Shown here in pieces: positions 22,625-34,804 of a DNA stretch of 64,000 nucleotides. The stretch comes from Tamarix chinensis. Taxonomy: Eukaryota; Streptophyta; Magnoliopsida; Caryophyllales; Tamaricaceae. The translations under genes and the position numbers were made by a program. The notes below the pieces were generated by a model. It did no database searches and was not told the origin of the DNA. It saw only the letters and a list, made by a program, of their open reading frames with translations. Numbering within the stretch: position 1 is the stretch's first letter; the number at the start of each line of letters is the position of its first letter. The DNA lies in assembly GCA_030549775.1 (NCBI GenBank), contig CM060173.1, positions 42,430,110 through 42,494,109 on the forward strand, read 5' to 3'.

Positions 22625-24972
22625 TGTAACTCTCCAAAATTCCATAACCTTCATTTTCGTGTGTTTAACCTTTTATTCAAAAGTAACCCTTAAACCTTAG
22701 TCTAGTTATTTAATTAATAATATTTACCCCGTAACTTAAATAAATGCTCAAACATTTTATCTAATTATTTTACCTCTTTCCTTTTTGATAAATTTATCCT
22801 AAACCTAATTATTTTTACATGATATATTTTTTATCTGGTACCTTAATCTATTCAGACTAAACCTAAAACCAAATAAATTAGTTTCTATCCTATTTCTACC
22901 TTACCCTACCATTTTTCTCCGTAACCTCTCACCCTTTACTGAACCATACCCCTCTTCCTCATCTACAAAAAAATACACACACCCACAACCCTCTACTATA
23001 TACATATATGCATACACAACCATCCCCTTCTCTTACACACACACACACACACACACAACCCACTCATGCAACCTCCCCTTCTCGCTCTACACTTACTCAG
23101 TTGATCACACAACCCTCCCCAACCATTTTTACACATCACCACAACACCTAGCTTCCCAATCCCGATCATTTCCCAACTCCCTAACTCCCCAGCCCTTGAC
23201 CACCAACCACTCACCACCCCTCAACCAATCAGCCTTGCGCCTCACCATTTCTAGCCACAGTCATCACCATCACCGTCACCACCCGTCGCCCTGCCCTCAT
23301 GCACTATAACCCTCAACCCTTTGCAACCTCTACTCTAGCACCCCACACACACCCTTCCTCTCCTCCTTTTTCTTTTTCCATACTACCCCTATCTTTCTCT
23401 TTCTTCTCCTTCTTTGTGGAAGATTTTGCCAATCCTTGCCACCCTCTATAATAAATCTCTCCATAGGATCTCCCTAGGCAACTACAATTGTTGCCATTTC
23501 TACTCCCCCACATTGGCCCCTTCTATTGTAGCTAGCCACCACTCCCTTTGGCATCCTTCCATGTAGCCAACTCTCTTCCCACACTACCTACCTTGCAGCC
23601 ATCATTCCAGCTTAGCCAACCCGTGTGATCACCACCCTACCTAGCTTCATCCCCTTTAACACCCTTCCTCGCAACCATTGCCTGCTACCAATCCAACTAG
23701 CCTGCACCCTCCATCTGCAACTCCAACCCACAGCAACCCATCACCACCTTGGAACACCCAGCTGCCACCAAGTCATCCTGTCGACCACCGACCAGCACCA
23801 ACTATTATACTCCAAAACATTAAATTAGGAATTAATAATAAAATAGGGTTTAGTATGTGAGATTAATTAAATATAAATATTTTTAATAAAATAATATTAA
23901 TATAATGGGAGTAATTAAGACAAAAAAGAAAGAAATAATATAGGATTAATTTAGTGGAGATTAGGGTAATTATTTAAGTAAAAGGGAATTTAGGAATATT
24001 TAACTAAAATTTATAAATTAATACAAAAAGGAAATTTAATTATTTATTTCTATTAATTTTATTATTTTAAAAAATTTAGAAAAACAAAAAAAGCCCAAAT
24101 ATTCCCAACCACTTCATTTTTCTTTTTCCTCCTCTTTTCTTTATTTTTCTTTTCTTTTTTTTCCTTCTCTTATTTTTTTTTTGCTTTCTCCACTCCTCCT
24201 GCCGGTCTAGGCCTTGCCTGCACGACCCAACCCCTCCCATCCCCTTCCTCCCTTTCTCTCCATGCACCCTAGCCCACTCCCTTCTTTTTTCCTCCCTCTT
24301 GCATGGCCTAGCACTACCCATCCTTCTCCTTTTCTCCCTGCCCTTTTCCCTTCTACCCCATCTCCTACCTTGCCCCCTGGTCGCTGGCGCGCATGGTTTC
24401 TTTGCAGCCATATCTCCCCTTTCTCACTCACTCTCCCGACAACCAAACTTGTAGGGTGTGTAGCTGGCATTGTCCTGCACTGGTCCCCTACCCTCTGAAA
24501 CCTCAACACCCTCACCAACTCCCCTTGTAACCTGCCAAAATTGCCCCTGCTCCTACAACCCTGCACCCCTGCAAGCTTGTACCAGTCTGCCATCGTCGGC
24601 CGGCGAGCCCCTGTCCCTCCTACTCCCTCGTCCTCATCCTCCCTTATCTTCTTCTCCTCCTTTCTATGCCTATAAATATCCCAACCCTCACCCTTTTTCC
24701 TCTCCTTTTTCTCTACCTAAACATTTCCCAAAATTCCCACCACTGCACCATTAGATGCTGCCTTAGTCGTTGCCGTCCAAACCACCACACAACCTCTTCT
24801 ATGCATTACCCTCCACCAAACCAGACCACTCCCCCTAACTCCCACTACACAGCTTGCCCTACTCATGCAAAGTGTAACACCCCCAAAATTCACTACTGAA
24901 AATTTTTGTTAATTAAAAGGAAATTAGCGGAAGCAAATTAATAAAACGTGAACTTTGGGAGTATTACCGCCA

Positions 24973-25018
24973 CACTTAGTACCAGACCGGTTCACTCATA
25001 CCGTTCCAGTACCAAGTG
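24973..25018 (+). repeat. Conserved stem-loop near the head of element 1
   Basis: The arms CACTTAGTACCAGACCGG (24973-24990) and CCGTTCCAGTACCAAGTG (25001-25018) pair at 14 of 18 positions. They are flanked by GTATTACCGCCA and CTAAGGCTAA, flanks that recur in the other elements. Confidence 0.75.
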
Positions 25019-25589
25019 CTAAGGCTAAGAAAAATGAAATACAATTTGAAAGACATTCAACATACATAAATCAGAGTAAATTTGCAAGAAATTCAACATA
25101 CTTCAATCAGAGTAGCGCATCAAATCGTTTACAGGAATAAAATCCACCAATGGTGGTTAAAGTAACGACATAACATCAAAAACCAGGAATTTAAATGAAG
25201 AAAGAGGAAAACCCTAATGGTACCGGATAATTCCTTACTCTCTTTCCCGTTTTCCACTTGAGTAGCACCTAACAAGACCTGCAAAGGGCACTGCCCAGTG
25301 AATAGGCAGGGGCCCCACGAAGGGAATCCCTTCAGTACTACGGTACTAAGTAACCCTTTAATACCACACTTAAAAACAGGCCCGCAATGCAACACATAGT
25401 GTAACTATATACATATGTAATAAGAGGTGCACACATAACAATCACATATATAACAAGTTATAAGTCACGATCGATACCTCTGGGCCTTAGGCCATGTCAC
25501 AATGTAAAGCCAATATATTCAGGCCTTAAGCCATTATTTCGTCATCATTCAATCAGTCTCATATTTTATATCCATGTGAGTGCGAGAAC

Positions 25590-25915
25590 CCTAATATTAT
25601 AGCCAGTGGACCGGAAAGTATACACTCAGGGCAGAACGCTCCTGACCACTATTATTTGCCGGTGGACCGGTCTCTAGGGCAAGATGCTCCTAGCCACTAT
25701 TATTTTCCAGTGGATCGGTCTGGCCCCGACTCACATGGTGTTCCACTATAAGTGATTATTATTTTTCCATAACTTTATTCACATGCATATCAGGTTTTAT
25801 TGAGCTCAGAACTCCCACTATTATTGCTGGTGGACCGGTACTCAATATCACTTGCCAGGGCAACACGCTCTTGGGCCACTATTATAACCGGTGGGTCGGT
25901 ACTCAATATCATAAA
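25590..25915 (+). repeat. Array of CCACTATTAT..GGTGGACCGG hairpin units in element 1
   Basis: Five units start near 25590, 25647, 25694, 25815 and 25876. Each has CCACTATTAT, a short variable loop and GTGGACCGG or a close variant, so CCAC pairs with GTGG. Between units lie AGGGCAGAACGCTCCTG-like spacers. Confidence 0.8.
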
Positions 25916-26499
25916 TCATCTGGGCTCGGCTCATTAATATTCCACTTTCAATATTAGTATCTTTCATTTCTTTAATCAGCACAACAATCATATTTATTTG
26001 CCTCAGACAAGAGATCAATAACCCGGGACACAAAGGTACACCGGTCGTACCGGTGCATACAAGCTAACTCAGTACCCTACTGATAAGGACACCTAATCCA
26101 TAAGTATGCATACCCCCTAACTAGGTTTGTAGAGCTAGAAAGAGTAAGATATAGGGTTTGGCTGGGGCACAAAGGCACACCAGCAAATACTAGAATAATC
26201 GTGGACTAAACCACATCCTTAGGGTAGCGACCCCTAAGGAGTCACCATTCCCGATCTCGAGGTCTTTCACTTTAAGTATTAGTGTCTTAATTAAATTGAT
26301 CACAAAAAGCACGATAATCAGATACTTGTTCACTTTCAATCGTTCTGATATCATTAGTCATTCCTTATTCAGATGATTATCCAGGATATCACAGAGAAAT
26401 CATTAAGGCCATACTGATTATCAAATACTCTTACTTGGCTAATCAGCATTATTGAATCATATTATAATGTTCCACAATCTCAAAGACATGTTAGGTACA

Positions 26500-27930
26500 A
26501 ATTACTCATTTACCCCTTACTTATATAATTGCTAAGTCATCCCTTTCTTACTTGATAGATTACCATATTACCCTTTAGGTTGCATAATTACCAAATTACC
26601 CCTTATCCAATTTAGGTTATCAAGTTGTCTCCTACACTTTTTAGATCACCATTCACCCCTCATAATTGCTACACTTAACATATCTCCCCTTTGGTTGGTT
26701 AGATTACCGAGTTGCCCTTCTCCTTTGTTATAATTACTAAATTGCCCCTATGATGGATAAATTACCAAATTACCCTCCTTCATTATCATGATTATTATTT
26801 TGCCCCTTTAGTTGGTTAAATAATTATCACTTTACCCTTTAATCGGCTAAATTACAGAATTGCCCCTTTAGTTGGATAAATTACCAAATTGCCCTTCTCC
26901 TTTATCATAATTACCATTTTACCCTTCTCAATTATTTTAATTGCCATTTTACCCTTTTTAATTATCATAAATCCCAAATTACCCTTCTTCATAATTACAA
27001 ATATTAATTTACCCTTCTTCATAATCATAATTACCAATTTACCCTTCTCCATAATTACAAATATTAATTTACCCTTCTTCATAATCATAATTACCAATTT
27101 ACCCTTCTCCATATTTATAATTATTATTTTACTCTTCTCCATATTTATAGTTATTAATTTACCCATTTATAATCATAATTTAATTGCCAATTTGTCCTTC
27201 GTCGTTATCATTATTACCAAGTTACCCCTACTTCCAAGTTTACCATAAATATCCTTTTAACTTACAAAATTACCCTTTTACCCTTTACTTCCAAATTACC
27301 ATAATATCCTTTTATTTACAAAATTACCACAATACCCTTTTTATTTATAAAATTACCATAACATCCCTTTTACTTTACAAATTACTATTTTACCTTTTCA
27401 CATCCAAAATTACCATCTTTATCTTTCCTTACATAATTACCATTTTGCCCTTCTTTTCCAAAATTACCATATTACCCCTTTACTCCCAAAATTACCATAA
27501 TACCCCTCACTTATAAAATTACCATTTCGCCATTCACTTATAAAATTACCATATTACCATTTACTTATGAAATTACGATTGTGCCCCTCTACCTCCAAAA
27601 TTACCATAATGCCCCTTTACTTGAAAAATTACCATCTTTCCTTTACTCATAAAATTACCATAATACCCCTAACTTCCATAATTACCACAATACCCCCTTT
27701 TACTTGTAAAATTACCATATTGCCCTTTTTCCTTGCAATTTACCATAATACCCTTCTTTCTAACAACTTACTATTTTACCCTTTTACCTATAAATTATCA
27801 TTTAACCCCTTTCTTTTGAAATTACCAAAATACCCTTTTTGCTTACAAAATTAACAAAATGCCCTTTTTCACTTGTAAAATTTCCACTTAACCCCTTTAT
27901 TCACCATTTTTACGAAATTACCATCACTAC
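26500..27930 (+). repeat. ATTACC-type imperfect tandem repeats in element 1
   Basis: About 1.4 kb of imperfect units of roughly 20-30 bp, of the form AAATTACCATnnTACCCCTT. The reading frames seen on both strands (for example one with repeated KKGKLIFVIMEKGKLV) are translations of the repeat, not genes. Confidence 0.85.
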
Positions 27931-28569
27931 ATAAAATAATGATATTAGTACTTCATTCTTATCATCTAAGTCCACCAACTTGTCATTATTCAACATAATA
28001 CTATTTAGCAACTACATATATTAGATCACATACTTCACAAGCATATCATTAAAATACCCTTAAACAATAACATTATTCATGCATTAGCAACATAATACAT
28101 CATAAACAAGCATTTAACATTTCCATCAATAATCAACTTCCTTCCTTAATTATCATACCTACACATGGCACAAAGGCTATAATACTTTTCCTTTTTATCA
28201 AACAATATAAGCAACCATATATATATATATCATGCTAAGCACACAAACCATGTATAAAATCATACTAAAATCCCTAATGTGCTAGCATACGTTTTTCCAT
28301 GTATTTAAGTGAGGATTAACGATTACCTTAATCCCACAAAAATCAACCTTACCGGTATCCCGGTTAAGGATTCAAGTTTAATTAGAAACTCAACACCTAA
28401 AAATAATATCAATCATTATTACGTTAGAAATAAGAAATTAAAAGGATAAGAATTTATAAAAATTTATTTAATAATAAAACACTTTAATTAATTATTAATA
28501 TACCTCAAAAATTTTCCAAATAAATTCCAAAACAAGGGGGAGCTCACGCTGCATGAACAACGTGAGTCT

Positions 28570-29775
28570 CATGCAAAATGAGAGGAGAAGGGTTCGAAGG
28601 GGAGGGTGAAGGAAGCAAAATTTCTTATTTTTGGGTTAGGGTCTTTAGGCTAGAAAAGAGGGTAGATGGGGGAGGTTCCAAGGCAAGGGAATGGTGCAGG
28701 AGTGAAGAGGGGGTGTAGGTGGTGGCTAAGGGTGGTTTCACGGCGGCATAGGGCGGCGGAGACGGCGGTGGCAAGGCGGCGAAGTTGGTTGCCGAGGTGA
28801 AGGGGCTGAGAAGGAAGGAAAAGATGAGGGAAAAATGAAGGCTTAAGGGGGCTATTTTCGACCAACTAATGCATGGCGGTAGTAGAGGGGGTTGGAGGGT
28901 GTCAAACGGTGGGTTGGGTGGCGGCAGAGGTGGTCGGACGACGGTGAACGGGGCGGTTGCAGGTGGCTCGGCGATAAGGGAAAAATGGGAAGAAAAAGGA
29001 AGGGGTGGAGAAGGGGGAAGTGCAGGGCTCGAGGGGTGGCTTGGGGGGTCTTGTGGTGGCTTAGGGTGGTAGTAGGTGGTGGAAGAAGGCGGCGCAGGGG
29101 CTGGGTGCGGTGGTGCAAGCGGCTGTTGGCGGTGTTGATCAACAACCAAGAAAAAAAATGGGGGAGAAGGATGGAGAGAAGAGGGCGCTCGGGGAAGGAG
29201 AAGGGGCTCGAAAATATGGGGAATGAAGGGCTGGGGAGATGAAGAAAAATAAGAGGGAGAAGAGAGGGGACAGGTGGCTGGCCGACGAGAGGACGAAGGG
29301 TGGCAGGGCTGTCGGTTGGCAGGGGGAAGGGAGGGAAGAAGAAGGAAAGAATTCAGGCAGGAATGGAGGGTGCATGGGGGTAGTTTGGCTTGAAATAGGA
29401 AAGAAAAGGATGGGGTAGAGAGAGGGAGTAGCAGGGGGCAGGTACGGTGGCAGGCGGCGGCAGTTGCAGGCGGTGGTCGGGGGTGCATGGAGGACGGGAG
29501 TAGGTTGGGGCGGTAGAAGAAAAGAGAAGAAGAAGGCTGGCGGGCGGGTGGACCAGCGTAAGAAAGAGGTAAGTCGGCTGGTCCAATCTGGGAAAAAAAA
29601 GAGGGACGGGTTGGTGTGCTGGACGACGCGCGAGGAGGAGAAGGGGGACGGGCCTGGCCCAAGCGCGCAAGGGAGAGGCTGGTCAGGCCAGGCGTCCCAA
29701 GGGAGGGGGAAAAAGGGAAAAAAAGAGAAGAAAAGGAAAAAGGGGAAAAAGGGTAAAAAGGGAAATGGAAAATAA
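28570..29775 (+). repeat. Purine-rich low-complexity block of element 1
   Basis: Dense GGAGG, GGGTGG, GGCGG and GAAAAA runs on the plus strand. The minus strand carries the longest open frame in the window (345 codons, 29662-28625), rich in Pro and Ser. Element 2 has a homologous block at 45580-46830 with a similar minus-strand frame. Composition alone explains the absence of stops, so I do not call a gene. Confidence 0.7.
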
Positions 29776-30543
29776 GGTAAATTAATTTATAAAATCATAA
29801 AATGTAATATTCTTGATAAGTTATTTAATTTAATAATTTAATTCATTATAATCTAATATATTAGTTTAAAAAGGATAAAGTTGGTAAAATATTAGTTTGA
29901 AAAATTATTTAAATAAAATAACATGATAAATAGCAAAATATTTATTTTTAATTTATTAAATACTCTTATCCAAATTCACATACTCTAAAATCCACAAAAT
30001 AATTAAAATAAATAATTTTAAAACTAAATTTTATTTCAAATAAAAGTTATTTATTAAAATATAGGTTTTCAAAATTTTTGGGGGATTACACAAAGTGGGA
30101 AGCTCGAGCTGCACTTTGCACCCCATCGCTACCCCTTTCGCCGTCTTGCATCACTTCCTCCATCACAACCACCACCCCCACTATCTCCCTCTTAACCCAG
30201 ACCTTCCCCTACCTCCCTTTACCCTTCATTTCCCCTTTCATCCCCTTCATCCTCCTCCTTTATTCTCCTTCACCTTCGACCACCACAATCACCGCCACTT
30301 GCGCCGCCACCCTACCACGCTACCACCACCACCAAAACCCTCTTGGTCTAGAAAACCTACTACCTTACGACCATTACCTTCCTTTCTCTATTACAACCTC
30401 AAAGCTTAACTTTTTCAAATCACCACCACTCTGACCGCTACCATCACAGCCGCCACCACCCTAGTGCCACCTCCACTTTTGGTTGTACCCTAATCCTTGC
30501 TATCACTTAGTATAAATTATTTTGTATATTTTTTATTTTTAGC

Positions 30544-30546
<3 letters not shown>

Positions 30547-30614
<68 letters not shown>

Positions 30615-30660
30615 TATTACTATTCTGTCATCATCATCATCATCGTCATCGTCATTATTA
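30547..30660. repeat. (ATT)n and (ATC)n microsatellite in element B
   Basis: More than twenty ATT units followed by ATC/GTC variants. Less regular ATT-rich sequence continues to about 30,780. Confidence 0.9.
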
Positions 30661-32854
30661 CTATTAATCTTATTATGGTTAATACTACCACTAATATTAT
30701 TATTGGCCTCTTTAATAATGCTAACCCTATTAGTACTATTAAGGCTACTATTATTATTACTAATATTATTATTGTCTTCCTAAAAATCAATTAGGGGATA
30801 ATGAAAGGAATAAGAGGGAAGTTAACACCAGTGTTTCACTCTTATAAGTGAACCAAACCCATCCCCTAAAGAGGCGTAGGAGTCATGCCCCAAGTCTGGT
30901 GTCGATCTAGGTAAGGATGTTGTTAATGTCCAATCTGTGTGTTATTTTTTTTTGTTATTTCTATTTGGTTATATGTATGTATCTAATGTGGTTATGGATA
31001 ATATGCCTATAGCGCAGCTTGCTAAGTGTGGAGTTAAGGTAAATTGTATATGTGTTATGGCATGTGTATTATGGTGATGTGACTTGTATTTGTGTTGTGC
31101 CTTATGTATTGTTGCCCTGTATGACATGTATGCTTAGAGTACCTAAGAGAGAGTGTTGTCCGGACTCACCTATTTTTTTTTTATCCTCGTTTGTTGTTCG
31201 TACTGTTTTTCCTATAGGGACTTTGACACTGTACTAGTTTTTTTTTCTGCAATAATTCTTATATCGCGTACTCTACTTTTTAATTATGAATTATTAGAAT
31301 CCTTGTGGTTTTATGTCCTATTCAAATTAATGTCTTTTGAGTTTTCTTACATTGAGATTAGTACGAGATTGGCCAGGGGTCAGACTTATGACGATCACGG
31401 TAGTAACACCCTTTGTCGTAGTGCAAACAAAAATTTTCAACTATAAAATTTGGGAGTGTTTCACCAACCGCCAACAATCTCCACCTCCCTAGCCAACCAA
31501 CTCCACACTTCTTCTTCCCTGTGTGTGCATGGCTCACACTACGCATGGATTTTGAATTTTTTTTTGGTTTTTGAAATTTTGTTACTTATTATTTATATGT
31601 AAGAGTATTTTGGTGATTTTATAAAAATAAATATTTTATTATTATATTTATCATTTTATTAGTTGAAATATTAATATAATATTTTGGTATTATTTTTAGG
31701 TATGAAAGTTGATTAGCAGATCTCATAGTATTTAGTAAGATATCACTATTTTGGGTTTTGTTGGATTTCAAGTAACTGTCATAATCATATAAAATGGTAA
31801 ATTTTGCAACTTAGTACATTAGGATTTTGTACTGAAATATGTTAAGTGTGATATGTTAAATTATAATTATGTGTTATTTGTTATACACTAAAAATATGCA
31901 AAAAAGCAGTTATCATATGTAAAATATAAAATTATGGTAAAAATGATCTTTCATGATTATGTATGACATGTAAATGAAAAATGATAGGATGAATATGCTT
32001 AAATCTATTTATGGAATAATAATCAAGGACGTGATCCTTAGAGGCAATTTAGTCATTTATGTGTGTTACAATTTTTACCATGATAAGCATGTCTAATATG
32101 TGTTGTATATTTTTAAGCATGAGATTATATGATTATGGATGTATTAGATCTATGTGTTATGATTTTATATGTAAAACCTTGAATAAGAAAAAAATTGGTC
32201 ATTTATCTTGTTTGATAATTTATGTATATGATAAATTGGTCTAATTATTATGTTTTAGCCTTTATATGACAACTTAATAAATGAAATGGATTTAGTAACT
32301 GAAGACTATGTTAGTGTGGAAATTATAGCCATGGGGGCTTTTTGGTCATTTTTGGCTTAATGCACCCAAAAGTGAATAATTGAGCCTAGAACGACCTTGG
32401 TATATATTTATGATTGACATTAGTAATGGTATTGGTTATAATTGTCTTGGAATTATTAGAGATGAGTAAAATGGTTAAAATATTGAAAGTGGATCTATGT
32501 GATTTGTATGCAATTTTGTGGTCACCTTAATAAAATACTAACACATAAAATAAAAGATCTCGATATTGGAAATATTAACTCTTTAGGAGTCATTATCCTA
32601 AAGACATGGTTTATCTCACAATTGATTCTAGATTTTTACTAGTGTGCCTTAGTGCTCCAGCCAGACCCTATATCTTACTCTATTCTATTCCATGATTTGA
32701 TAGGGGATATGCATACTTATGAGTTAGGTTTCCTTGTCAGTAGGGTACCATGTTACCTTTGTCTATTAGTGCGACCACACTACCTTTGAATCATTGGTTG
32801 ATATTCGGTAGGATACTATATTGCCTTAGTGTGCAGGTATGATTGCATTACTTT

Positions 32855-33010
32855 AGTGTTGGTAGTAGTCTTTGTGACTACCTGTGGTTTGGTAATACCC
32901 TTGGTGCCTACCTATGGTCCAGTAGTAGCTTTTGTGCCAACTTGCGGTCCAGTAGTAGCTTTTGTACCTACCTGTGTTTTGGGTGGTTGCCTTCATGCCT
33001 ATCTATAATG
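32855..33010 (-). repeat. Repeated unit array in element C
   Basis: On the minus strand, units of about 35 bp such as GGCACAAAAGCTACTACTGG recur four to five times. At least one folds as GGTAG..CTACTACC. The array occupies the same position relative to the element head as the CCACTATTAT array of elements 1-3, but its sequence is different. Confidence 0.55.
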
Positions 33011-34804
33011 CTATGAGTTGTTATTAATGTGTGCTTGTGAGCCTACCTGTGTTATGAAATTCGTTGGGATTGATGATGAGGTATGTGGCATGTGGTTATT
33101 ATCTTAGCCTTAGGTTGATGTTGTTTCTAATTATATTGCAAAGATTATCTCTTGGATGTCCCATTGGTAAGCTTTAGTTTGTTTCAGATGAATGAGTATG
33201 AATAGTATATGGTATTGGTGGTATGTGGTTATATGAATGGTTAATTGACACATGCATAGTTTGATGTTTTATGCCATGTATTATTGTGATGACTTGCATG
33301 TGTTATATATTGGTTTTTCAATTTAGTTGAATAAAAATGGCCGGTCAATATCATTGTACTGAAAATTTCCTTTTGTGGTCCCTGCCTATTCAATGGGCAG
33401 TGGTCTTTGCTTGCTAGCCTCTGAATTCAATCGAAAGCCGATAGTTTGGTTTGATATGCTAGGGCTATCCGATGCCTTTTGGTATATTAATTTTCATTTT
33501 ATTTGGACACATATGTCCTTCTGTGTTTCTCTATTTGAATTTTGTAAACTACTGACATTGGTTTTTATCTAGAATAACACTTATGATGTAGGATCCTCCC
33601 AACCTACCCAACCCAAAGATAATCTACTTATTAATTTTTCTAAAGTTAAGGAGTTTAAAACTCTTCTCATTTAAGTCAATAAATAATTAGACTATCAAGT
33701 AGCCATGCAATCCACACAACCTACACTATGTCTCATTTCCATGGCTCACTTTAATTTTGTGCATGGCTTGCCCAAACTCACTCAAATATGACTCCCAAAA
33801 ATGGCTCCATATTTCCGCACACTTCCACCCTTTTCACCAACTCCACAATCCATCTCATTAGCCAAATACATCTGATCGGAACTCAAAAATTTGTGTATAA
33901 TTTTTGGACATTAGGAATACCATTATGATGTGATCAATATCCCTTAAACTGGCTTAATTTGGGTGGCAAGTAATCAGCTACTCAACAAAATCATCCAGCA
34001 TGTAAACTTATTAGATTAGCTGGTAGTTCTTACCTTATTTATCTTAGCATAGTTAAAGTTTGTTGTTTAAATTTACTAAAGCATAATCTATGTATCCTAA
34101 TCCTTTTCATAGGGTGTAATATCAATAAAATTAGTGATGGGCCATGCTCCAATTCGACACATAATTAGCTACTTGAGTGGTGTTTAAGAAGCTTAGCTAA
34201 TTTAAGTAGCTTAAACTATGATGGAGGGTGTATGAACTAACCTGCATAGTTATTCCTTGTAACTTGGTCTACGACCCTCCCTTCCTAATTTAAAAATGTA
34301 GTAAGTTCTTCAATGAGGATATATCATTTTGGCTAGAAAATTCCCCCTCTTGGGTTCGACATCTTCTAAGTAAAAGAAATGTTGAGTATTACAAAATCTT
34401 ACACCATTTTTGCTAAGGGTAGTAACTTTAGTTAGTTGATGCATGTCCTTGAACTTTTGGTTCTCAAATTCAAGTCCTATTCATCCAAAATTCTCCTCAT
34501 CCCCTTTATTCTTTTTGGTTTTGTTGAGACCCATTCCCAACTTTAACACTTATTACTTAGCTTAATGCCATTTGTTTAGCATTATGCATCAATTTATCTA
34601 TTTTTCTCTTTAATGTGTTTCTTGTAATCGTGTATTAAATATAAGTGGATTAATGATTTTAACCTTAATACTTTGTATGTGAATGGTAAAATTAATCGGA
34701 CTTGTACCAAGTGTGGTGGTAACACCCTTTGTCTTTTTTAGCTTCCGCACTTAACTCTATAAGTGAAATTTTTTGTTTTGTAAATTTAGGGGCGTTACAC
34801 TACC

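Larger units (their letters stand above)
24873..30090 (+). mobile_element. Element 1: 5.2-kb TGTAA..TTACA LTR-like element, plus orientation
   Basis: It starts TGTAACACCCCCAAAATTC and ends TTTTTGGGGGATTACA. The flanking duplication CAAAG (24868-24872 and 30091-30095) is perfect. Modules in order: head; stem-loop (24973-25018); small hairpins around 25287-25355; five hairpin units (25590-25915); ATTACC tandem repeats (26500-27930); a CTCACG..CGTGAG hairpin near 28543-28566; a purine-rich block (28570-29775); an AT-rich tail. There is no internal gag-pol and no second LTR. TG..CA ends plus a 5-bp duplication indicate integrase-mediated insertion. It could be a solo LTR or a non-autonomous element. 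Confidence 0.82.
23803..31463 (-). mobile_element. Element B: LTR-like element nested in C, minus orientation
   Basis: The left edge is TATTATACTCCAAAA, a decayed TGTAATACCCC-type end, and the right edge is GGGAGTGTTTCA. The target duplication CCAAC is perfect (23798-23802 and 31464-31468). The head, read on the minus strand from 31463, includes AAAGGGTGTTACTACCG, the same motif as in C and elements 1-3. Removing element 1 leaves about 2.4 kb. It contains a CT-rich low-complexity block (24,070-24,872 continuing at 30,096-30,480) and a long ATT microsatellite. Both terminal dinucleotides are mutated, so it is older than element 1. Confidence 0.7.
22625..34799 (-). mobile_element. Element C: long TGTAA..TTACA LTR-like element, minus orientation, carrying nested B and element 1
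   Basis: The left edge reads TGTAACTCTCCAAAATTCC and the right edge GGGGCGTTACA. Both sides carry the perfect target duplication CTACC (22620-22624 and 34800-34804). In minus orientation its head (34799 downward) has the family motifs: TGTAACGCCCC, then GGTGTTACCACCACACTTGG. Taking out element B and its duplication leaves about 4.5 kb. Its order, read from the head, is stem-loop region, array of repeated units (about 33,010-32,855), AT-rich DNA, a CT-rich block (low complexity on the plus strand), then the tail. No gag or pol domain was found. Solo LTR is the simplest reading. Confidence 0.8.

Noticed and set aside
22625..24872. CT-rich DNA as an independent gene-rich segment
   Set aside because: The target duplications and end motifs show that it is the tail parts of elements C and B on the minus strand.
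26852..27166. Repeated KGKLxxxIMKKGKL-type reading frame as a repeat protein
   Set aside because: It is a direct translation of the ATTACC tandem DNA repeat inside element 1; the complementary strand is equally open.
28625..29662. 345-codon minus-strand open frame as a proline-rich protein gene
   Set aside because: It is low-complexity Pro/Ser translation of a purine-rich LTR-like block, with no domain and overlapping frames on both strands. I kept it only as a low-interest check.
30547..30780. ATT-rich run as a centromere-like satellite
   Set aside because: The unit is three bases and the run is short and imperfect, an ordinary microsatellite inside element B.
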